From: Psychrobium sp. MM17-31
GTDB taxonomy: Bacteria > Pseudomonadota > Gammaproteobacteria > Enterobacterales > Psychrobiaceae
Assembly: GCF_022347785.1 (NCBI RefSeq)
Contig: NZ_JAKRGA010000003.1
Span: forward strand, 248,001-312,000
Length of the DNA stretch: 64,000 bases
Direction of reading: 5' to 3'
The position numbers and the translations under genes are program-made. Under the pieces are notes generated by a model. That model was given only the letters and a program-made list of their open reading frames with translations. It made no database searches and was not told the DNA's origin. Numbering within the stretch: the first letter of the stretch is position 1; each line of letters starts with the position of its first letter. Below, one piece after another: positions 41,026 through 49,601 of the stretch.

Positions 41026-42141
41026 TTAGCTGCCTAAGATTTTAAATGGCAGTGCCAATGCCTCATTAGCACTTTGGCCCATAAACCAAATAATGGCGGC
41101 TAAACCACCAGCAGTAATCAGATACCAAATGGCTGATACAATTTGACCATATCTATCGAGTGGTAATAAGCGCGTGTTATGGCGATATTTGTACTCAAAG
41201 AAAATCTCAATCGAGCCGAGCGCTAATAAGAAACCTAATAACGCTAAACCAAAGTAATAACTCACATAAACACCTAGTGCCGCGCCAAGTACACAAATCG
41301 CCAAGCCTACTTTCGAGTTAACGGAATAAGCGATGCTTTTCAGCACGTGACCACCATCAAGTGGCAATACAGGTAATAATTGGAACAGATTTAACAGCGC
41401 ATTAAATACCGCAAGACCGCCAAGAATTTCAATGTCGGTAATCCAATAACCAATTAAACAGGCGATGGATAAAATAAGTCCGAAGAATGGCCCCATAATA
41501 GAAATAAAGACATCTTGCCAACGGGTATTAATTTTCTCGTCTGTTACCGCCATACCGCCAAGAAATGGGATCAAATAAAAGCCCTTGGTTTTCATACCGA
41601 AATACTTCATGGCTTTAACGTGGCCGTATTCGTGAAATACCAAACAAAGGATAAGCGCAACCGCAAATTGAAACGAAAATAGCCAGCTATAAGCAGCAAG
41701 TGAACCCGCCGCTAGCAGCACTTTGATGACCTTGGCGCTTTTAAACAGCTTTAGTCCTAATCCCAACAAACCAATGGTGCTAAATTTTGGTTTACTTTGA
41801 CCCGCATCAACAATCTCTCGCTGCTCAATATCTTTTTCATTGAGAGTGCCGCTGGCAACTGTCTCACCATCGACATGAAGTTGATACTCAAGGCCAAAAG
41901 GCTGCCATTCAATAACGTTATCCAGTGCTATTTCAATTTTGTGCTCTATGGGCTCTTCGCCATCTTGCGATGGCAGTTGGTGTGTAAGCTCGAATTTATG
42001 GCTAAGTTTCTCTTGGCCAGCCGCTTCTGATGCGCTGATTTGGCTAACACAATCATTGCCCCAAAATAATTGCTGCCACCCAGCCATAGACGCATCTAGG
42101 GTTAATGGTTTACCGAATAATTCTAAGTTTAATAAATGCAC
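41026..42141 (-). CDS. Site-2-protease-type (M50) membrane metalloprotease with N-terminal domain
   Basis: An intramembrane zinc protease. Zinc motif HEYGH is in a hydrophobic segment (CLVFHEYGHVKAMKYFG), and LPVLPLDGGHVLKS carries the second ligand region (LDG). About six hydrophobic helices fill residues 150-371. Residues 1-120 form a soluble, beta-like N-terminal domain not seen in RseP or SpoIVFB. No PDZ domain. GTG start at 42141 with a poor ribosome site. rluF follows after eight bases, suggesting co-transcription. Substrate unknown; no anti-sigma gene nearby. Confidence 0.82.
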   Translation of the reverse strand: MHLLNLELFGKPLTLDASMAGWQQLFWGNDCVSQISASEAAGQEKLSHKFELTHQLPSQDGEEPIEHKIEIALDNVIEWQPFGLEYQLHVDGETVASGTLNEKDIEQREIVDAGQSKPKFSTIGLLGLGLKLFKSAKVIKVLLAAGSLAAYSWLFSFQFAVALILCLVFHEYGHVKAMKYFGMKTKGFYLIPFLGGMAVTDEKINTRWQDVFISIMGPFFGLILSIACLIGYWITDIEILGGLAVFNALLNLFQLLPVLPLDGGHVLKSIAYSVNSKVGLAICVLGAALGVYVSYYFGLALLGFLLALGSIEIFFEYKYRHNTRLLPLDRYGQIVSAIWYLITAGGLAAIIWFMGQSANEALALPFKILGS

Positions 42142-42222
42142 AGGTAAGACTCTAAAAATCGTTTGCGGTGATTATCGATGATTTTCAAACGTAAACAAAC
42201 CATATTCTTATGTTTCAGAAAA

Positions 42223-42254
42223 CAAAAAGGCTACCTAACTTGGTTAGGTAGCCT
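42223..42254 (-). terminator. Terminator of the POT transporter gene
   Basis: A perfect 12-bp stem AGGCTACCTAAC/GTTAGGTAGCCT with a TTG loop; on the minus strand it is followed by TTTTTGTTTT, 20 nt after the stop codon. Confidence 0.9.
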
Positions 42255-42274
42255 AAAAGCTCACTTATGGTTCA

Positions 42275-43843
42275 TTAGTCAACCAACGCTTTTTGCTCAC
42301 TAGAAAGCGAACTGCGTGCACTGATGATCCATTTGCTGTAAATCACCAAGCCGAATGCCGAGGCAATACCAATGGCGCCCATCACGAACCACACCACGCC
42401 AATATTATTTTGCTCATAAAGGATTTGCGTCATCTGTTGTTCGGTCTGACCGCTCATTGCAACGAGATGCATAAAATACTCACCTTCCGGGATCGCAGCT
42501 AATGCTTCTGACGTTTGTTGATACTTCTCACTGAGCATCGCCTTTGCTAACGTTTCTTTTGCCGCGTATTTGTCATATAGCATTGGGCCGATATAACTCT
42601 CTGCCACCCAGCCAATACCTAAAGGTAAATCCTTAAAGCCTAAATACATCGCCTTTTTGTCATCCGGCGCGATATTACCGATGAGTTTATACGACGTTGG
42701 ACTTGCTAACATTTCACCAACACTAAACGCAAAAATCGCTAATACTAAAAACCAAGCGACGTTTACGCCACCAATAATAAACAAAGCGCCACTACATAAA
42801 AACGTGCCAACAACTAAACTGTTCATAGTGCCTAAACGTTGTGCCAATGCGGCGAAAATAAAACAGGTCAACATGATCATGCCAAAGTTTAGGTTCATCA
42901 TGCCTTCAGGTAAAATTGTCATGCCATCGCTATCCATGCCTAGCACAGAGCGCCACGCGATAGAGTCCGTTCCACCTTCACCAAATAACGTAGCAACAAT
43001 GGTTGTGGTATCGATCCAATCGCGGATATGAACAGGCAATACATCAAATAACGCCATGAACATAAACCAGAAGCCTGAAAAAATAATGGTGTAGTAGATA
43101 AGGTGTGCTTGTTTGAATTCTTGGATAGATTCACGCCATAACGATTTCTTGTCAGTTTGAGCCGCTAATTGCGCTTCTCGCTCTTCTTTGCCAGGCTCTT
43201 TATAGAGCAGCAACATAACAAAGTTCAAACTAATAATTGCCGCACAGGCATAGAATACGTTCTGCCAATCTAAAATCCGTAACTGCGCCGCAATCAATGG
43301 ACCAACCCAACCTCCGATGTTTACCATCTGATAAAACATGCCCCAAGCCATGGTGGAATTTTGCGGATTGGTTGCTTTTACAAGCGTGCCTTGAATTCCC
43401 GGTTTAAAAATACCGGTACCGAGTGCTAATACAATGGCACCTACCATAAAGCCCCAATACGTTGGGAAAAACGCCATCAATAAATAAGCAGCAATTTTGG
43501 TGATTGTGGATAGTGCGATTGTCTCTTTATAGCCAATTCGATCCGATAAACCGCCGATAAATACAGGAACAAAGGCTTGTACCAGTGCCCAAGCCATCAG
43601 GATAGTACCAAAATCGGTCATGGTGACACCAAGACCGCCTTTAGATACTGGATCTGTGGCATAAAGACCAGCGACGGTTTTAACACCATAAAAGGCGACG
43701 CGTTCGATTAACTCCATGCCACCAACAATCCAGAAGACATAGCTTAAGGATGCGATGGAGGCAAAAAATCCGAGCTTTTTAATGGTATTTGTGGGAGTAC
43801 CAGCATTAGCAGCTGGTTCAGTAGAAGTGATATCTTGGCTCAT
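42275..43843 (-). CDS. POT/PTR-family MFS transporter (probable peptide:proton symporter)
   Basis: A 522-residue membrane protein with 12 or more helices. The POT ExxER motif on helix 1 is present (GMELIERVAFYG), as is the PTR signature region (ALGTGIFKPGIQGTLV and FYQMVNIGGWVGPLIA). MFS loop 2-3 motif GGLSDRIGYKETI is also seen. Such proteins import di- and tripeptides with protons. A long periplasmic insertion rich in Glu and Met occurs near the C-terminus (about 420-475, KAMLSEKYQQTSEALAAIPE). Monocistronic with its own terminator. Confidence 0.85.
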   Translation of the reverse strand: MSQDITSTEPAANAGTPTNTIKKLGFFASIASLSYVFWIVGGMELIERVAFYGVKTVAGLYATDPVSKGGLGVTMTDFGTILMAWALVQAFVPVFIGGLSDRIGYKETIALSTITKIAAYLLMAFFPTYWGFMVGAIVLALGTGIFKPGIQGTLVKATNPQNSTMAWGMFYQMVNIGGWVGPLIAAQLRILDWQNVFYACAAIISLNFVMLLLYKEPGKEEREAQLAAQTDKKSLWRESIQEFKQAHLIYYTIIFSGFWFMFMALFDVLPVHIRDWIDTTTIVATLFGEGGTDSIAWRSVLGMDSDGMTILPEGMMNLNFGMIMLTCFIFAALAQRLGTMNSLVVGTFLCSGALFIIGGVNVAWFLVLAIFAFSVGEMLASPTSYKLIGNIAPDDKKAMYLGFKDLPLGIGWVAESYIGPMLYDKYAAKETLAKAMLSEKYQQTSEALAAIPEGEYFMHLVAMSGQTEQQMTQILYEQNNIGVVWFVMGAIGIASAFGLVIYSKWIISARSSLSSEQKALVD

Positions 43844-43923
43844 AGTTGGCTCTATTTATAATTAAAACAGAGCCAGAGTAAGATATATTGTATACAAAAA
43901 CAAGAATTCGTTTAAAAAAGGAT

Positions 43924-44202
43924 CTAAACGCGTTGGAACTCCGTCTGTAGATCGTTCCAACAATCTACGACTAGGGTTTTATCATGGGGAGCAAGTTCAT
44001 TTTTAGCAAACGCGCTGTCTAGACTCGCCTGCATTTTAGTCATGAAGTTTGCAAAATTATCATCGATATCGATACAACCTTGGAGGATAAGATCCAAATG
44101 CCCTTGCAAATAACCACTAGCAAATAGCGCATCGTCGTTACCGTTCTCTAAAATCTCGGCGACGAAGTTTTCAATGATAGTTTCAGTTTGTGTTAATAAC
44201 AT
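43924..44202 (-). CDS. yfcL: YfcL family protein
   Basis: A small acidic protein of unknown function. It matches E. coli YfcL over its length: ENGNDDALFASGYLQGHLDL and the C-terminal ELAPHDKTLVVDCWNDL. ATG 44200-44202 is chosen (GGAAAGAG just upstream and N-terminal length like E. coli); two ATGs upstream at 44214 and 44223 lack ribosome sites. It is the last gene of the leftward prmB-aroC-epmC-NAD-kinase run, the same neighbourhood as in E. coli. Confidence 0.88.
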   Translation of the reverse strand: MLLTQTETIIENFVAEILENGNDDALFASGYLQGHLDLILQGCIDIDDNFANFMTKMQASLDSAFAKNELAPHDKTLVVDCWNDLQTEFQRV

Positions 44203-44273
44203 ATCTCTTTCCATTCGTAACATCTTAAAATTAAGATGAATTAGCTTGTAATAAAATGACTCATTTAGACCAT

Positions 44274-45413
44274 TTAGTCGGGGTTACTCATTTGCACCAT
44301 GACATAGTCGTTATAACCCGTTGTCACTTTCACAAAACCGCTTAACGCCTTATCCAATTCACTGTCGCCTGTATCAACCAAAAGAGGACGTTGTTCTAAT
44401 GCCTGTAATTTGGTTTTTGTCGCAACAATAATAATATTTTCTTTACCGATGGCACGAATAACAGCGGGACTTAGCTGCTGATTACCACGGCCAAAGACAT
44501 GCCCTTGCCCGCCAATCAGCGTGACGACTAACTTAACGTCGTCATGTTGCTCAATTAAGGATAATAACTGAGATGCACTGACATCCGATGCAACTAATGA
44601 CTGGTCTTGAACCACATCGACACCAAGCAGTGTATTATCAAGGCCCATTTCTTCCATAATAAATTCAGTGGTTGAACCGGAGCCCATGATCACTAATTCA
44701 TCGTCCACTTGACGCATGACATCTGCAGCGATATCCGCAAGCACCAGCTCATCAGATTCTTTACCGCCCATTTTCACGGCTTGCATATATCTAAGCTCTG
44801 CAGGTACAAGCATTTCCCCATATCGCTTCGCTTTTACCACGCCATCGCGAAACAGTGACTCATCAATATCCATCACGTCTCGCTCCATCACACTCACTAA
44901 CTGGTTAGTCACCATTAGTTCTAGTACCTTACCAGCAGCAGTTGGCGTAATAGCATACACGCCAGAGTGAATTTTAACCCCAGCAGGAATGCCGAGCACG
45001 GGAAAATCATCGCCTACTGCACTGTATATGTTGCGAGCCGTTCCGTCGCCACCGGCAAATACCAATACGTCGACACCTTGTGCTTTGATTAGCTTTGCGG
45101 CCTCTAAGGTATGATCCGCTTTCGACGATTGCAATTGCCCGTCTAGCTGATCGTTAACGTCGAATCCAATAACTTGATGCGTAAAACCTAAAGTCTGACA
45201 AAGACTTTCCCCCATCAACGCAGGTGCTGTAATAATTTCAAATTGGTCTTTATAAGGACTAAGTACTGATAACGCTAGCTTTGCCCGATCGTTAGCCTTT
45301 GGCTCAGCGCCAAGGGACAATGCTTTATCAATCACATCATCGCTGCCCTTCAAAGCAACAGCCCCCCCCATACCGGCAACTGGGTTGACGATTAAACCAA
45401 TTTTAAATTTCAT
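44274..45413 (-). CDS. ATP-NAD kinase family protein
   Basis: A 379-residue member of the NAD/diacylglycerol-kinase fold (COG3199-type), distinct from housekeeping NadK. The N-terminus LIVNPVAGMGGAVALKGSD and the diagnostic nucleotide motif FAGGDGTARNIYSAV (about residues 105-120) followed by LGIPAGVKIHSGVYA are visible, and STTEFIMEEMGL later. Substrate is uncertain; some relatives act on other nucleotides or lipids. The codons for MGGA are a run of eight G (45362-45369 on the plus strand), a possible slippage point near the start. It starts three bases after epmC, so they are translationally close. Confidence 0.82.
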   Translation of the reverse strand: MKFKIGLIVNPVAGMGGAVALKGSDDVIDKALSLGAEPKANDRAKLALSVLSPYKDQFEIITAPALMGESLCQTLGFTHQVIGFDVNDQLDGQLQSSKADHTLEAAKLIKAQGVDVLVFAGGDGTARNIYSAVGDDFPVLGIPAGVKIHSGVYAITPTAAGKVLELMVTNQLVSVMERDVMDIDESLFRDGVVKAKRYGEMLVPAELRYMQAVKMGGKESDELVLADIAADVMRQVDDELVIMGSGSTTEFIMEEMGLDNTLLGVDVVQDQSLVASDVSASQLLSLIEQHDDVKLVVTLIGGQGHVFGRGNQQLSPAVIRAIGKENIIIVATKTKLQALEQRPLLVDTGDSELDKALSGFVKVTTGYNDYVMVQMSNPD

Positions 45414-45416
45414 AAA

Positions 45417-45974
45417 TTATTCTTCCACAGGATTAACGTGAGGTTGGTAACCGATATGGTCAACAGATAGTTCAGGCTGATGATAAAAGGCCTGCAAAGC
45501 GGCGAGTAAACGTTGTGTGCGTGGATTAAATCCATCCTCAATTAACTGACATAGCTTACTGTACACCTTATCTTGAAACGCATAACGGTCAGACTGATAA
45601 CCACTGAGATTGTCGGTGCTAACGCGGAAAGGATGACCACAAGCTAATGACAATGCCCATTCTATTGCTTGCGGGTGTACTTCAACTTTTTCAAATTCCA
45701 TCTGCATTGCTTGATCGCGGCCATCAGGGCAATACCAATAACCATAATCTTCCAGTAATCGTCTTGCCTCACCCGCCACTAACCAGTGCGCAATTTCATG
45801 GAGGCCGCTAGCAAAATAGCCACGCGCAAAAACGATGCGGTGGTAGTTCACCTCATCGTCTTTAGGTAGGTAAATTGGCTCATCGCCACCTTTGATCAGG
45901 CGTGTTTGGTGACTTTGTAAAAAGGTGTCATCAAACACCTTCATCAAATCATTGTAATCAAAACCGTCTTTCAA
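45417..45974 (-). CDS. epmC: Elongation factor P hydroxylase
   Basis: Hydroxylates the lysylated EF-P. It aligns with E. coli EpmC/YfcM: TRLIKGGDEPIYLP, RIVFARGYFASGLHEIAHW (His ligands), YWYCPDGRDQA and LQAFYHQPELS. 185 residues versus 182. TTG start at 45974, with the N-terminus (FDYNDLMKVFDDTF) aligned to E. coli. Lies between aroC and the NAD-kinase-like gene. epmA and epmB are not in this window. Confidence 0.93.
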   Translation of the reverse strand: MKDGFDYNDLMKVFDDTFLQSHQTRLIKGGDEPIYLPKDDEVNYHRIVFARGYFASGLHEIAHWLVAGEARRLLEDYGYWYCPDGRDQAMQMEFEKVEVHPQAIEWALSLACGHPFRVSTDNLSGYQSDRYAFQDKVYSKLCQLIEDGFNPRTQRLLAALQAFYHQPELSVDHIGYQPHVNPVEE

Positions 45975-45998
45975 TGGATCGTGCTCAACTTAGGACTC

Positions 45999-47102
45999 TT
46001 ATGAGTCATCTGCCATTTTGTAAGCCGTTGTCGACAATTGAACATCGAAATTCTGACCGCGATGACGTAATAAATGATCCATCAGCGTAATCGCTAACAT
46101 GGCTTCGGCAATTGGCACAGCGCGCAGACCGACGCAAGGATCATGACGCCCTTTTGTCACTAAATCGACTTCCGCACCCGTTTTATCGACACTGCGACCC
46201 GGCGTGGTAATACTCGAAGTTGGTTTTAGTGCCATATGGGCGACAATTGGTTGTCCTGTTGAAATACCGCCTAACACACCGCCAGCATGGTTCGAAGTAA
46301 AACCATCTTTAGTCATCTCGTCACGGTGCTCACTGCCCTTTTGATTAACCACTTCAAAGCCATCACCAATTTCAACACCTTTTACTGCGTTAATACTCAT
46401 CAATGAGTGGGCGATTTCAGCGTCTAGACGGTCGAAAATCGGCTCACCAAGACCAACTGGCACATTGATAGCTTCAACAGTGACTTTAGCGCCAATTGAA
46501 TCGCCTTGTTTTTTCAAATCACGGATCAACTGTTCCATCGGCTCTAGCTTGTCGGCATCCGGGCAAAAGAATGGATTTGTTTCAATGAGATCGTAATCCA
46601 CCTTTTCAATCGCTACATCGCCAATTTGTGATAGGTAAGCACGAATTTCAATGCCGTAGGCTTGTTTGAGGTATTTTTTAGCGATAGCACCACCAGCAAC
46701 GCGCATTGCAGTTTCGCGCGCAGACGAACGACCACCGCCACGATAATCGCGAATGCCGTATTTCTGCTGATAGGTGTAGTCTGCATGACCAGGGCGGAAT
46801 TGATTTTTTATTTCGCCGTAATCTTTAGAGCGCTGATCGCCATTTTCAATCAATAAACCGATTGGCGTGCCAGTTGTTTTACCTTCAAACACACCTGATA
46901 AAATCTTAACTTCATCCGCTTCACGGCGTGGTGTAGTGAATTTTGATGTACCTGGTTTACGACGATCTAAATCGACTTGAAGATCTGTTTCCGTAATTTC
47001 TAATCCCGGAGGACAACCGTCTACGGTACAGCCAAGTGCCAAACCATGACTTTCGCCAAATGTCGTGATAGAAAACAACTTACCAATAGTATTACCTGAC
47101 AT
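45999..47102 (-). CDS. aroC: Chorismate synthase
   Basis: Last step of the shikimate pathway, forming chorismate from EPSP with reduced FMN. Signature blocks are [66 protein letters not shown] and [18 protein letters not shown]. 367 residues, near E. coli (361). It starts 13 bp after prmB and is followed by epmC after 24 bp: one leftward operon. Confidence 0.97.
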   Translation of the reverse strand: MSGNTIGKLFSITTFGESHGLALGCTVDGCPPGLEITETDLQVDLDRRKPGTSKFTTPRREADEVKILSGVFEGKTTGTPIGLLIENGDQRSKDYGEIKNQFRPGHADYTYQQKYGIRDYRGGGRSSARETAMRVAGGAIAKKYLKQAYGIEIRAYLSQIGDVAIEKVDYDLIETNPFFCPDADKLEPMEQLIRDLKKQGDSIGAKVTVEAINVPVGLGEPIFDRLDAEIAHSLMSINAVKGVEIGDGFEVVNQKGSEHRDEMTKDGFTSNHAGGVLGGISTGQPIVAHMALKPTSSITTPGRSVDKTGAEVDLVTKGRHDPCVGLRAVPIAEAMLAITLMDHLLRHRGQNFDVQLSTTAYKMADDS

Positions 47103-47115
47103 GAAAATTCCTTGT

Positions 47116-48075
47116 TTAAATCGTAGCCGCTAATGCTGCTTTAAATAATTCGTGATGCTGTTGTAATTGTGCCTTGGTTAACACAAACACGCCGTGCCCG
47201 CCTTGTGCAAATTCCACCCAGTCAAAATCAACTTCAGGGAATTGCTGCTCCATATGAACTTGAGAGTTACCTACTTCGACCACAAGGATACCGCCGTCGT
47301 TTAAGCAGCCAAGCGCATCAACTAAAATGCGCTTAACCAAATCTAAGCCATCCCATCCGGCCGCGAGACCGAGCTCAGGCTCGTGTATAAACTCTTGTGG
47401 TAGTGAGTCCATATCCTCTTGGTCTACGTATGGAGGATTAGAGACAATCAAATCATATTTTTCACGTAGCACTTCATTCATCAAATCAGATTGAATAGGA
47501 ATAACTCGCTCTTCCATGCCATGTTCAAAAATATTGATGTTGGCAACGTCTAACGCATCATGCGAGATATCGATTGCATCAACTTCTGCTGATTCGAATT
47601 GATGGGCCATAGCAAGTGCAATACAAGCACTTCCAGTACAGAGATCAAGCGCGCGATGAACACTATGGCCATCTAACCAAGGCTCAAAGTTAGTCTGAAT
47701 CATTTGAGCAATCGGAGAGCGCGGCACTAATACGCGATCATCGACGTAAAACTGCAGCCCAGCAAACCAAGCGTGATTAGTAATGTATGCCGTCGGTACG
47801 CGATCGTTAACGCGAATGGCAAAGGCTTCAGCGATGGCAACGCGCTCTCTGGTTAACAAACGAGAGTCCAAAATGCTGTCTTTGCTGTCAATCGGCAGCG
47901 CCAATACGTGAGTTGCTAGTGTTACTGCTTCATCCCAAGCATTATCACTACCATGGCCGTAAAATACGCCACTTTGATTAAACACCGTGGTGCCCCAACG
48001 CAGCATGTCGCCAAGCGTTAATAGTTCGTTGACAGCCTCTTTAATATGTTGCTGATCTAGCTTAAATGATTCCAA
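47116..48075 (-). CDS. prmB: 50S ribosomal protein L3 N5-glutamine methyltransferase
   Basis: Methylates the glutamine side chain of ribosomal protein L3 with SAM. The catalytic NPPY motif is in [21 protein letters not shown], and the SAM loop [16 protein letters not shown] precedes it; [17 protein letters not shown] is the HemK-family tail block. The PrmB-type N-terminal helical domain is present. 319 residues. TTG start at 48075 with AGGAG eight nt upstream. First gene of the aroC operon; divergent from smrB. Confidence 0.94.
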   Translation of the reverse strand: MESFKLDQQHIKEAVNELLTLGDMLRWGTTVFNQSGVFYGHGSDNAWDEAVTLATHVLALPIDSKDSILDSRLLTRERVAIAEAFAIRVNDRVPTAYITNHAWFAGLQFYVDDRVLVPRSPIAQMIQTNFEPWLDGHSVHRALDLCTGSACIALAMAHQFESAEVDAIDISHDALDVANINIFEHGMEERVIPIQSDLMNEVLREKYDLIVSNPPYVDQEDMDSLPQEFIHEPELGLAAGWDGLDLVKRILVDALGCLNDGGILVVEVGNSQVHMEQQFPEVDFDWVEFAQGGHGVFVLTKAQLQQHHELFKAALAATI

Positions 48076-48228
48076 GCTTATCGCTCCTAAAATGCATAAC
48101 TAATGGCGATTAAGCCCTATATTGGCTGGCATTGTATCTCACTACTTTGTGAATATGAACCTTGTTCATAGCGCAAAAAAGCATTTAAAATACGTACTTT
48201 GAAATAAAGCACTGCAATTGATTAGTAA

Positions 48229-48762
48229 ATGAACGACGAAAATCCATTCTCGATGGCGGACCTTCTAGGTGAAGGTAACGTCAAACCGTTGACCCAAGAT
48301 AAAGTAAACTTGCGTCAACCAAAATCCGTACGCGTTAAAGGCCACAAAGACAAACAACAGCAAAAACAGGCGGAATTTTATTTTTCAGATGGCTATGTAC
48401 CTCATTTAAGTGACGAAGGCCCCATGCGCTACTGTCGCGACGATGTAGAAAAATACGAATTGAAAAAACTGCGTCGTGGCGATTACACGCCAGAGTTGAT
48501 CCTCGATTTGCACGGCTTAAATCAAAATGAAGCGAAAATGGAAATTTTGGCGCTGTTTAAAGAGTGTAAAAAGAAGCAAATCCAATGCTGCGTCATCGTT
48601 CACGGAGTCAGTGGTGGAACGCTTAAATCCCGCACGCCCTATTGGATTGCGCAATACCCAGAGCTACTGGCGTTTCATCAGGCACCACTTGAATGGGGTG
48701 GCCAAGGTGCATTAATCGTTTTGCTAGATATCGAGCCAGACGATTTCACCAAGCTTGACTAG
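48229..48762 (+). CDS. smrB: SmrB, Smr-domain ribosome-rescue endonuclease
   Basis: Cleaves mRNA between collided ribosomes. The C-terminal Smr domain has the LDLHGLNQNEAK motif (DLHG), IVHGVSGGTLKSRTP and HQAPLEWGGQGALIVLL. The N-terminal hook is charged. 177 residues. The second motif reads HGVSGG rather than E. coli HGHGKH, retaining the first His-Gly. It is divergent from prmB and convergent with sixA, as in E. coli. Weak Shine-Dalgarno sequence. Confidence 0.92.
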   Translation: MNDENPFSMADLLGEGNVKPLTQDKVNLRQPKSVRVKGHKDKQQQKQAEFYFSDGYVPHLSDEGPMRYCRDDVEKYELKKLRRGDYTPELILDLHGLNQNEAKMEILALFKECKKKQIQCCVIVHGVSGGTLKSRTPYWIAQYPELLAFHQAPLEWGGQGALIVLLDIEPDDFTKLD

Positions 48763-48783
48763 GGCGTTAGCTGATAAACGCCC
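48762..48783. terminator. Weak terminator-like hairpin after smrB
   Basis: Stem GGGCGTT/AACGCCC with an 8-nt loop, starting within the smrB stop codon and ending 11 bp before the convergent sixA stop. It lacks a clear T run, so it may need Rho or act weakly. Confidence 0.4.
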
Positions 48784-48793
48784 AAGGTTTCCA

Positions 48794-49279
48794 TTAAGCC
48801 CCCATCAATACTTGATTAACAGTTTTGTGCCACAGTAGATTGCCCTGCCAGCTCTCTAAATCAATATCAAGACATGCAATTGAAGACGTCGCGAAGGCCG
48901 GTACCAAGTCGCCGCGACACAAATCGTTTACCAATAGTCCCACTAACGGTAAATGAGAAACAACCAACGCGCTATTGGCTTTGTGTTGAGCACAATAGGC
49001 AAGCAATGCATCGCCACACATCTGTGGATTCGAATCAGGCGTTAATTCATCTAACTCATAATGATGCTCGGGCATCACAAATTCATTAATAACATTGTCA
49101 AAGGTTTGCTTCGCTCTCACGTAAGGGCTCACAAAAGTCAAGTCGAACCCTTGTTCGTTAGATCGTAGCCACTTGGCCATGATCTCTGTTTCTTGATGCC
49201 CTTGCGGGGTTAATTGGCGGGCTGAGTCAGAAGACGCTGTGATCTGAGCCTGTCCGTGGCGCATAATATACAACTTCAT
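48794..49279 (-). CDS. sixA: SixA phosphohistidine phosphatase
   Basis: Removes phosphate from phospho-His in histidine phosphotransfer proteins such as ArcB or PtsP-like targets. A histidine phosphatase fold with RHG motif at the N-terminus (KLYIMRHGQAQ) and the second catalytic His in LVVSHLPLVGLLV. Its 161 residues equal E. coli SixA. The ATG at 49279 begins the SixA-type N-terminus. Confidence 0.94.
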   Translation of the reverse strand: MKLYIMRHGQAQITASSDSARQLTPQGHQETEIMAKWLRSNEQGFDLTFVSPYVRAKQTFDNVINEFVMPEHHYELDELTPDSNPQMCGDALLAYCAQHKANSALVVSHLPLVGLLVNDLCRGDLVPAFATSSIACLDIDLESWQGNLLWHKTVNQVLMGA

Positions 49280-49601
49280 TCATCGGTTCCTTAATAAGCG
49301 GCGTTGGTCGAGTTTTATAGACAATAGTGAAACAGCAAAATTCAACATAGTCTTCATGTTAATCGGTTTAAAGTGAGTATAACTGCCTGACTACATAAAT
49401 ATTGTGATTGACAAGCAGATTTAGACAATTGGGCAAAAGTCTAGGATCCGAGTGATTTGTGTTCATCCTCACTCATACATTTGTCTTATATACAAATCAT
49501 TCTCATTTATTCGTATTAACGCGTTAAATTATTTGCTATGCTGATTTTCCGAGGGTGTCTCGGCGACAAGTATTCATGTATTGAATTAGTAAGGAAAATC
49601 C
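49280..49601. other. Intergenic region between sixA and the M16 protease gene
   Basis: No gene of this stretch is convincing. It contains a perfect 12-bp palindrome TTAACGCGTTAA (49516-49527), an extended -10-like TGCTATGCT (49534-49542) that could serve the protease gene, and a short hairpin CCGAG/CTCGG (49549-49563) in the putative leader. An AT-rich segment at 49492-49510 resembles a Fur box in about ten of 19 positions only. Confidence 0.5.

Noticed and set aside
49492-49510. A Fur-box-like sequence upstream of the M16 protease gene
   Set aside because: About ten of 19 positions match, which AT-rich DNA gives by chance.
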